This document shows, one piece after another, positions 7,488-12,170 of a stretch of 12,170 nucleotides of DNA. Positions within the stretch are counted from its first letter, which is position 1; each line of letters begins with the position of its first letter. The notes under the pieces are model-generated. The model was given only the letters and a program-made list of their open reading frames with translations. It was not told where the DNA came from and did no database searches. Both the position numbers and the translations under genes were made by a program. This DNA comes from Lachnospiraceae bacterium UBA3692 (GTDB lineage Bacteria; Bacillota; Clostridia; Lachnospirales; Lachnospiraceae), in contig DFIR01000022.1 of NCBI GenBank assembly GCA_002372815.1, forward strand, positions 1-12,170, written 5' to 3'.

Positions 7488-8321
7488 CTATTCCCCCTCT
7501 TCTTCGGGCAGGTCTTCCAGCCCGAGTTCCCGCAGGACCTCCCGGGCATGCTCTGCCGCTTCTTCGATATATGCTGACGCCTGCGCGTCCTCTGCAAAAC
7601 GCGCCGGCAGTTCCCTGACGGTTCTCGCCGCGATCCCGGCAGCCTTCTGCGTCTGCCGCTCCGCGATCTCCCCCTCTCTGTGCGCCAGGTACCCCAGGCG
7701 CAAGAAGATCGCCGCAGCAAGCAGACATACAGCCGCAGCAGCCGACAGGGCCGACAGGAGCGTCCTGCGCTCCCTTGCCCTGTGCCGCTGTACCAGGTCG
7801 TCCGGATGCAGTCCGAGGAGCGTGGCGACGATCCTCGTCGTCTCATACTGCAGAAGCTGCCGCCTTCGCGCCGGCGTTTCGGCGCGAAGATCCGCCGCGA
7901 CCGGCTCGATGGTCTCTTCCCTCTCCCTGCGGGAGCCGTCCGGGAGCAGCTGCGTCACGATCCTTTTTTCAATAAATCCTTCCGGCATGGCTTCCGAAGG
8001 TTCCCCGCTGACGAGCACGGGCATGATCCCGGCGCCGTCGCCGCGGCTGCGATAAGCCGCCAGGGCGCGATCGACCGCCGGGTCGTCTCTCGCGGCGGGA
8101 GAACAGAGGACCGCCAGCCATCTGCTCCTCCGCGCCTGCTGCTGCGCCCTCTCCGGGTCCCCGGACGCCTCTGCCGCGACCCGGCGCCACCCGGTCTGTT
8201 CATCCTGCACGGCGGGACGGATGCCTTTGGGCAGCCGGTATCCGCGGATCCGCCGCGCAAGCGTCTCCGCTGCTTCCGCATTTTCCGGCACTGCGATGAT
8301 GCAGAGGTCCAGATCGTACAT
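7488..8321 (-). CDS. Degenerate TIR-like membrane protein, paralogue of the downstream TIR-TPR protein
   Basis: A 277-residue protein, first gene of the operon. It aligns with the downstream protein: MYDLDLCII with RYDLFFSYR, YRLPKGIR with FRMPAALR, WLAVLCSPAARDDPAVDRALAAY with CLVVVCSADTPYSEWVDREIAVF, and IMPVLVSGEPSEAMPEGF with IYPLLITGDPETSFPPSL. The SYRHK and RDTEEL motifs are absent, and alanine (A86) replaces the likely catalytic glutamate, so an NADase role is unlikely. A linker (LLGLHPDDLVQRHRARERR) leads to a transmembrane helix at about 188-208, then a 69-residue alpha-helical, Glu-rich tail that ends where the partner's TPR array begins. ATG at 8319-8321 is chosen for its AGGAG site (8326-8330) and its match to the TIR start. 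It may be a regulatory or scaffolding pseudo-enzyme; this is inference. Confidence 0.8.
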   Translation of the reverse strand: MYDLDLCIIAVPENAEAAETLARRIRGYRLPKGIRPAVQDEQTGWRRVAAEASGDPERAQQQARRSRWLAVLCSPAARDDPAVDRALAAYRSRGDGAGIMPVLVSGEPSEAMPEGFIEKRIVTQLLPDGSRREREETIEPVAADLRAETPARRRQLLQYETTRIVATLLGLHPDDLVQRHRARERRTLLSALSAAAAVCLLAAAIFLRLGYLAHREGEIAERQTQKAAGIAARTVRELPARFAEDAQASAYIEEAAEHAREVLRELGLEDLPEEEGE

Positions 8322-8425
8322 AGCGCTCCTGTTCTGCTGACAGCCGCCCGCTCCGTTCCCGCTGATACTTCCGCTGTGGGGCCGAGCCGATAATTTCTGA
8401 TCAATATCCAGTTTAAGTTTACTAC

Positions 8426-8450
8426 ACAGCCTCCGAAAAAGCGAGGCTGT
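8426..8450. promoter_or_regulatory. Perfect 8-bp inverted repeat in the divergent control region
   Basis: ACAGCCTC (8426-8433) and GAGGCTGT (8443-8450) form a perfect inverted repeat around 9 bases. No T run follows on either strand, so a terminator is unlikely. It lies between the TIR operon and the YdcF-like gene, 20 bases upstream of that gene's -35 box and close to an AT-rich stretch (8390-8425) where the TIR operon promoter could lie. No convincing -35/-10 pair was found for the TIR operon. It may be an operator. Confidence 0.45.
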
Positions 8451-8469
8451 AACTGCACATTTCCGGGAT

Positions 8470-8498
8470 TTGCACATTTCACGCCGGGTGCGTATACT
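8470..8498 (+). promoter_or_regulatory. Sigma-A promoter of the YdcF-like gene
   Basis: TTGCAC (8470-8475) and TATACT (8493-8498) are separated by 17 bases. The predicted start is near 8505, leaving a leader of about 40 bases that contains the AGGAGG site at 8531-8536. Confidence 0.8.
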
Positions 8499-8545
8499 CG
8501 TGATACAGACATCTGCGGATACGCAGGAACAGGAGGGCTTCTTTC

Positions 8546-9325
8546 ATGAGATGGGAATTTCTCTGGATCGCGGCAGCGGTCCTGTGCATGCTGTACGGCT
8601 GGATGGTCCTCAGCACCGCTTCCGGCACCGCCTTCTGGCTGGTGTGGATGGCGCTGGGGGGCTTTTTCCTTGTGTGTGCGCTGTGCGCGCGCATGCATCT
8701 CTGGAGGATCCTTCCGGGAGCAGTCCGCGCGGCCTTTCTGCTTCTGGCCGCACTCTGCGCCGGCCTGTTCCTCCTGGTCGAGGCGCAGATCGTCCGCGCC
8801 TTCCGCGCCTCCCCGGAGCCGGGGCTGGACTGCCTGATCGTGCTCGGGGCGCAGGTCAGGGCATCGGGACCCAGCACCGTCCTCCGCTACCGCCTCGACG
8901 CCGCCTGCGGCTATCTGCAGGAGAATCCGGATACGCTCTGCGTCGTCTCCGGCGGACAGGGCCCGAACGAGCCCTGTCCGGAAGCAGAAGGCATGCGCGA
9001 CTATCTCCTCTCCCGGGGCATAAAAGAAGACCGGATCCTGCTCGAAGCAGCATCCGGCAACACCAAAGATAATATTGAGTTCAGCAAGGTCGTCCTTGCG
9101 GAAGCCCTCGGCGCGTCGTCCCCTGACAGCGCGGAAGTCCTCGGCCTCCGCATCGGCGTCGTCACCAACAACTTCCACGTCTTCCGCGGCTGCGCGATCG
9201 CCCGGAAGGCGGGCTTCACACACGTGTCGCCCGTCCCCGCCGGCAGCACGCCCCTCTTCCTCCCCAACAACATGCTGCGGGAGTTCCTGGGCGTTGTAAA
9301 GGACCGGCTGGCGGGAAATCTCTGA
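8546..9325 (+). CDS. YdcF/SanA/ElyC-type DUF218 membrane protein
   Basis: A 259-residue protein with three hydrophobic helices in residues 5-80, followed by a DUF218 (YdcF-like) domain. Conserved parts are visible: DCLIVLGAQV (95-104) as the first beta strand, VVSGGQG (133-139), an EAEGM segment (146-150), SGNTKDNIEFS (170-180) and VTNNFHVFR (206-214). Members such as SanA and ElyC of Escherichia coli are linked to envelope integrity and peptidoglycan or lipid-carrier metabolism; the biochemical reaction here is unknown. ATG at 8546 has AGGAGG 9 bases upstream. The gene has its own promoter and a hairpin terminator just after its stop, so it is probably a single-gene transcript. Confidence 0.9.
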   Translation: MRWEFLWIAAAVLCMLYGWMVLSTASGTAFWLVWMALGGFFLVCALCARMHLWRILPGAVRAAFLLLAALCAGLFLLVEAQIVRAFRASPEPGLDCLIVLGAQVRASGPSTVLRYRLDAACGYLQENPDTLCVVSGGQGPNEPCPEAEGMRDYLLSRGIKEDRILLEAASGNTKDNIEFSKVVLAEALGASSPDSAEVLGLRIGVVTNNFHVFRGCAIARKAGFTHVSPVPAGSTPLFLPNNMLREFLGVVKDRLAGNL

Positions 9326-9331
9326 GTGTCA

Positions 9332-9369
9332 GGCTCACACAGGGGACGGTTCTCTGTGTGAGCCTTTTT
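9332..9369 (+). terminator. Terminator of the YdcF-like gene, built from a REP-like repeat (copy 3)
   Basis: A perfect 11-bp stem, GGCTCACACAG (9332-9342) with CTGTGTGAGCC (9354-9364), encloses the 11-base loop GGGACGGTTCT and is followed by TTTTT. It begins 6 bases after the stop codon. The loop and right arm match the repeat at 24-45. On the minus strand no T run follows, so it would terminate the convergent rhodanese gene poorly. Confidence 0.9.
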
Positions 9370-9383
9370 CAGTCTTCAGGCCT

Positions 9384-9704
9384 TCACTTCACCAGTCTTC
9401 CGCTGTACCCCTCGATGCCGCCGATATTCGTGACATTCGTGTAACCGGCCTTCCTGAGCGCCGACACGGCTTTCCTGCTGCGTCCTCCGCTGAGACAGTA
9501 GACATACAGCGGCATATCCTTGTCGTGGATCGCCGACACCGCCTTGTCGATCGTGCTGAGCGGGATGTTGCGCGCTCCCTGCAGATGCCCTGCGGCGTAC
9601 TCATTCTTATCCCGCACATCGATCAGCATCGCGCGATGCTGTTTCCGATACTCCTTATACCCTTCATTGATATCCGCTTTCTTAAACAGGTCCAACAGGC
9701 CCAT
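9384..9704 (-). CDS. Single-domain rhodanese-like sulfurtransferase
   Basis: A 106-residue cytoplasmic protein made of one rhodanese domain (about residues 15-104). LIDVRDKNEYAAGHLQGARNIPLS is the usual CH2-type region, and YCLSGGRSRKA holds the persulfide-forming Cys70 in a CxxGxRS loop. The ending NIGGIEGYSG is also typical. Such proteins carry sulfane sulfur for detoxification, redox or sulfur-relay reactions; the partner is unknown. The ATG at 9702-9704 is preferred over the codon six residues upstream because GGAGG (9712-9716) lies 7 bases ahead of it and MGLLDLF is a common family start. It converges on the YdcF-like gene, with 58 bases between stop codons. Confidence 0.93.
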   Translation of the reverse strand: MGLLDLFKKADINEGYKEYRKQHRAMLIDVRDKNEYAAGHLQGARNIPLSTIDKAVSAIHDKDMPLYVYCLSGGRSRKAVSALRKAGYTNVTNIGGIEGYSGRLVK

Positions 9705-9751
9705 GGCCGCACCTCCGATCACAAATAGTTGAAATACCGCTGTACCAGTCC

Positions 9752-9757
9752 ATTATA
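9752..9757 (-). promoter_or_regulatory. Candidate -10 box of the rhodanese gene
   Basis: A perfect TATAAT on the minus strand lies 47 bases upstream of the ATG. The region 15-18 bases upstream has no good TTGACA match, so the promoter is either weak or activator-dependent. Confidence 0.55.
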
Positions 9758-9782
9758 CCGCGCAGGGAGACAAAAGTATCGA

Positions 9783-9931
9783 TTCGGTTTTCGCTTTTCA
9801 ATAGGAATTGTTTAAACGGAAGCGAGTTCCGGAACTCGCTTCTGTCTGGAAAACTATCATTTGAAAGTGAAAAGTCACTGGTCGGCACTCGCTTTGTCTG
9901 GGGCATTTTCATTTGAAAGCGAAAGCGACAT
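9783..9931. repeat. Three-copy imperfect repeat with a long inverted pair
   Basis: Two direct copies of a 45-46-base unit (9834-9879 and 9887-9931) share ACTCGCTT, GTCTGG and CATTTGAAAG.GAAA blocks. A third, more diverged copy lies inverted at 9783-9830, so left and right arms meet at 9830/9831 as a long imperfect inverted repeat. No convincing coding frame fits the block. It resembles a small palindromic intergenic repeat or a miniature mobile element. Target-site duplications were not found by eye. Confidence 0.7.
9819..9842. repeat. Perfect 24-bp palindrome
   Basis: GAAGCGAGTTCC is followed immediately by its exact reverse complement, with no spacer. Pairing can extend by three more positions on each side with one G-T pair. 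It sits at the centre of the larger inverted repeat. A loopless DNA palindrome suits a protein binding site or a recombination end better than a terminator, and no T run follows. Confidence 0.9.
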
Positions 9932-9977
9932 GCATGTGACGGGGTTTTCGCATAACGCGGCACACATCACCAGCGTA

Positions 9978-11471
9978 TCACCTTCGGACTGCCATATTGT
10001 TTAACTTAATGACATTGGAACCGTCCCCTGCGTGAGGCCCTGTGTGAGGCCCTGTGTGAGAGCCCCCGCGTAAATAGATTCCCTGGGCCTGACGGATCAG
10101 GAAGAGGATGCCGCGGACGCAGAGTTCGATGCACATGGCGATCCAGACGCCGCGGAGGCCGATCCGGGAGGCCAGGAGCATGGCGAGCGGGATGCGGATG
10201 CACCACATCGTGCCGAGGCAGAACAGGGCCGGGACGAAGGTGTCGCCGCCTCCGCGCATGACGCCCGCCGAGACGATCTGGGCGGCGAACATCGGCTCCG
10301 CAAAGGCTTCGATCCGCAGCACCCGGGTGCCCAGCGCCACGACCTGCGGATCCGGGCTCAGGAAGCCGATCATCTGCGGCGCGAAGAGGAACATGAGCAG
10401 GCCGCTCAGCGTCATGACGCCCATCCCCAGAAAGGTCGTGATCCAGCCGACGCGCCGGGTCGTCCGGTACCTGCCGGCGCCGATGCACTGGCCGATCACG
10501 GCCGTGGCGGCCGCGGCGATCCCGTAGCCGGGCATGTAGCAGAGACTCTCCGCCGTGACGGAGAGCGAATTCGCGGCAACAGAGACGGTTCCCAGCGGCG
10601 CAACGATCTTCGTGGAAGCGATCTGCGCGCTGTTCATCACGACATTTTCCACCGCCACGGGCAGCGCGATCTGCAGGCTGCGCAGGATCTGGTCGCGGCG
10701 GAAGCGCATCTTCTCTCCCTCCCGCAGGTGCAGCACCGGCGACCGGAAGTAGAGATACCACAGCATCACGCACATGGAGCAGAGTCTCGCCAGCCCCGTC
10801 CCGAGCGCCGCGCCGCCGACGCCGAGGCCGGCCCCCGGCATCACGATGCCCGCCGCCGGCAGCGTCCACTCCCCGAAGATCAGGAACGCATTGAAGATTA
10901 CGTCCAGCACACACATCATCACGTGCAGGATGCCCGGCAGCAGCATGTTGCCGGTCGCCTGCAGGAAGCTCCCGCCGATATAATTCAGCCTCTCCACCGG
11001 GAAAAACAGCGCAAACACCAGAAAATACCGCGACGCGTCCCCGCAGATCTCCGGCCCGCCGCCGAGCCATCCCGGAAGCCAGCTGCTGCAGAACACCCCG
11101 ACAGCGCCCATGACCGCCGCGACGATCAGCATCATCCGCATGCCCTGCCGCATCAGGTTCCTGGCGTCCGCCTCGTCCCCTGCGCCGATCCTCTGTGCGC
11201 ACTGCACGGAGAAGCCCATGCCCGCCGCCATCGCGATGCCGCCGAACAGCCATGTGGAGGACGAGACCAGCCCGATCGCGGCGGATCCGCCCGCGCCGAG
11301 CCTCCCGACCATGGAGGCGTCGATATACTGCATGATGATCGTGGAGATCTGCGCCATGATCGCCGGCAGGCTCAGCTGCAGGATCATCTCACACAGTTCT
11401 CTCAGCCGCAGCGACTCTCCCTCCCGGAGCCGCTGCAGGTAGTCTTTCTGTTTTTTACTCTGATTGCTCAT
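9978..11471 (-). CDS. MATE-family multidrug/metabolite efflux transporter with a repeat-derived C-terminus
   Basis: A 497-residue, twelve-helix antiporter of the MATE family, which exports drugs or metabolites in exchange for Na+ or H+. Two MatE halves are visible. The first runs from about residue 30 (LSLPAIMAQISTIIMQYIDASMVGRLG) and the second from about 255 (IALPVAVENVVMNSAQIASTKIVAPLG). AVIGQCIGAGRYRTTRR and AQIVSAGVMRGGGDT are family signatures. The last ~29 residues (from 469; HTGPHTGPHAGDGSNVIKLNN) lie outside the usual fold and are encoded by the REP-like repeat at 9994-10062. ATG at 11469-11471 has no good Shine-Dalgarno sequence. It lies 29 bases after the oxidoreductase stop codon and is probably translated from the same transcript. 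No clear terminator follows. Confidence 0.92.
   Translation of the reverse strand: MSNQSKKQKDYLQRLREGESLRLRELCEMILQLSLPAIMAQISTIIMQYIDASMVGRLGAGGSAAIGLVSSSTWLFGGIAMAAGMGFSVQCAQRIGAGDEADARNLMRQGMRMMLIVAAVMGAVGVFCSSWLPGWLGGGPEICGDASRYFLVFALFFPVERLNYIGGSFLQATGNMLLPGILHVMMCVLDVIFNAFLIFGEWTLPAAGIVMPGAGLGVGGAALGTGLARLCSMCVMLWYLYFRSPVLHLREGEKMRFRRDQILRSLQIALPVAVENVVMNSAQIASTKIVAPLGTVSVAANSLSVTAESLCYMPGYGIAAAATAVIGQCIGAGRYRTTRRVGWITTFLGMGVMTLSGLLMFLFAPQMIGFLSPDPQVVALGTRVLRIEAFAEPMFAAQIVSAGVMRGGGDTFVPALFCLGTMWCIRIPLAMLLASRIGLRGVWIAMCIELCVRGILFLIRQAQGIYLRGGSHTGPHTGPHAGDGSNVIKLNNMAVRR
9994..10062. repeat. REP-like repeat, copy 2, with three 12-bp tandem units
   Basis: Positions 9994-10018 repeat 1-25 exactly. 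The core GGAACCGTCCC (10017-10027) is the reverse complement of the core in copies 1 and 3. Three 12-bp units follow (10027-10038, 10039-10050, 10051-10062; consensus CCTGTGTGAGGC), which are multiples of the hairpin arm. The whole element lies inside the reading frame of the MATE gene and encodes its C-terminal tail. Confidence 0.85.
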
Positions 11472-11500
11472 TGAACGCTTGCTGTATTATCCGGTCTTCC

Positions 11501-12170
11501 TTATTTCCTGAACATAAACTTCCTGGCCGCCGCGATGCCGATCCTGTAGGGCAGCGGGCGCAGGGCGCGGTCGGCCTCCTTCAGCTTCTCCCGGATCGGG
11601 ATGTTCTGGGGACAGTGCTGCTCGCACTTCCCGCACCCGATGCACTGTGTTGCGAAGGCCGGCTCCTTCGTCAGCCCGACCGTCTGCGCGAACTGGAATC
11701 TCCCCTGGCTCTTCGACTCGATGAACATGGTGTTGTAGCACCGGAAGATGCCGGGGATGTCCACGCCCTTCGGACAGGGCATGCAGTAGCGGCAGCCGGT
11801 GCAGCCGACCCGCTCCTTCTCGCGGATCCTGCTCCGCACAGTTTCGAGGACCGCCTGGTCCTGCTCCGTCATATGGCCCGGCAACGCCTCCGAGGCCGTG
11901 CGGCAGTTCTCCTCCACCATCTCCACGGAGTTCATGCCGGAGAGCACGACCGTCACCTCCGGCTGGTCATACAGCCAGCGCAGGCCCCACTCCGCGGGCG
12001 ACCAGTCTCTGCCGCTCTGCTGCATGGCTTTCCTGGCGTCCTCCGGGAGCATGTTCACGAGCTTTCCGCCCCGCAGCGGCTCCATGATGACCACGGGGAC
12101 GCCCTTCGCGGCGGCCGCCTGCAGGCCCGTCCTGCCGGCCTGCGACACCTCGTCGAGGTAGTTGTACTGG
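11501..12170 (-). CDS. Aldo/keto reductase with C-terminal 4Fe-4S ferredoxin domain (5' end outside window)
   Basis: The last 223 residues of a protein that continues past the window edge. The visible part begins with QYNYLDEV, the substrate/cofactor-pocket strand of the aldo/keto reductase barrel. It continues with VPVVIMEPLRGGKL and VTVVLSGMNSVEMVEEN (the NAD(P)-binding end of the barrel). Two iron-sulfur motifs follow: CTGCRYCMPCP (CxxCxxCxxCP) and CIGCGKCEQHCP (CxxCxxCxxxCP). This domain order matches the predicted oxidoreductases of COG1453, cytoplasmic redox enzymes of unknown substrate common in anaerobes. No stop codon interrupts the frame to position 12170. A GTG at 12148 could look like a start, but the conserved barrel sequence upstream of it shows that the gene is merely cut. 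The MATE gene follows after 29 bases. Confidence 0.93.
   Translation of the reverse strand, partial: QYNYLDEVSQAGRTGLQAAAAKGVPVVIMEPLRGGKLVNMLPEDARKAMQQSGRDWSPAEWGLRWLYDQPEVTVVLSGMNSVEMVEENCRTASEALPGHMTEQDQAVLETVRSRIREKERVGCTGCRYCMPCPKGVDIPGIFRCYNTMFIESKSQGRFQFAQTVGLTKEPAFATQCIGCGKCEQHCPQNIPIREKLKEADRALRPLPYRIGIAAARKFMFRK

Noticed and set aside
7487..7846. N-terminal extension of the TIR-TPR frame to 832 residues
   Set aside because: The extra part is Arg/Ser-rich shadow sequence inside the upstream gene. The TIR fold begins just after the ATG at 7486.
8322..8477. N-terminal extension of the small TIR-like protein to 329 residues
   Set aside because: It crosses the divergent control region, has no family similarity, and an AGGAG site supports the ATG at 8321.
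7955..9223. 422-codon minus-strand frame spanning the divergent promoters
   Set aside because: It runs opposite the YdcF-like gene and through promoter sequence. Composition is that of a shadow.
9682..9963. 93-codon minus-strand frame over the repeat block
   Set aside because: It overlaps the rhodanese start and consists largely of translated palindromic repeats. No ribosome site or family match was seen.
10006..11253. Long minus-strand open frame (415 codons) inside the MATE gene
   Set aside because: Arg/Gly/Ala-rich out-of-frame translation of the MATE gene, which itself shows clear family signatures.

Overview
The window looks like chromosomal DNA of a GC-rich member of the Clostridia, most likely near Lachnospiraceae. 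Three things point that way. A small heat-shock gene sits under a perfect HrcA/CIRCE operator with a sigma-A promoter. Strong AGGAGG-type ribosome sites precede most genes. The TIR, Hsp20 and rhodanese proteins read like gut Firmicute versions. GC content is high, so many long open frames on opposite strands are only shadows. No tRNA, rRNA, CRISPR array, phage gene or complete insertion sequence was seen.

Layout. 1-849: a REP-like repeat fragment, a terminator, hsp20 on the minus strand and its CIRCE/promoter region. 850-2491: a two-gene plus-strand operon (membrane-anchored alpha/beta hydrolase, then an EamA-type transporter). 2516-8321: a tightly packed three-gene minus-strand operon. In order of transcription it encodes a small membrane protein with a degenerate TIR-like domain, a TIR-transmembrane-TPR protein, and a 942-residue secreted protein with an N-terminal 10-residue tandem repeat. 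8322-8545: a divergent control region. 8546-9325: a plus-strand YdcF/SanA-type (DUF218) membrane protein ending in a hairpin terminator. 9384-9704: a rhodanese-domain protein on the minus strand. 9705-9993: a repeat-rich intergenic stretch. 9978-12170: a minus-strand pair, an aldo/keto reductase with a C-terminal 4Fe-4S domain (cut by the window edge) followed by a MATE efflux protein.

The most striking unit is the three-gene operon at 2516-8321. The two TIR-like proteins are paralogues that align from the TIR region through the transmembrane helix. The larger keeps the likely catalytic glutamate (E100 of 712); the smaller has alanine there (A86 of 277). Both place the TIR side in the cytoplasm by the positive-inside rule. 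This puts the TPR array of the large protein outside the membrane, with an exported protein encoded 3 bases downstream. That is a receptor-like arrangement: an outside sensor, an inside TIR enzyme, a catalytically dead partner and a secreted or surface partner. The function is inference; the architecture is read from the sequence.

A second theme is a family of small mobile-looking repeats with the core GGGACGGTTC. One copy forms the terminator of the YdcF-like gene. One lies at the left window edge. One supplies the last ~25 codons of the MATE gene. Their hairpin arms appear exchanged between copies.
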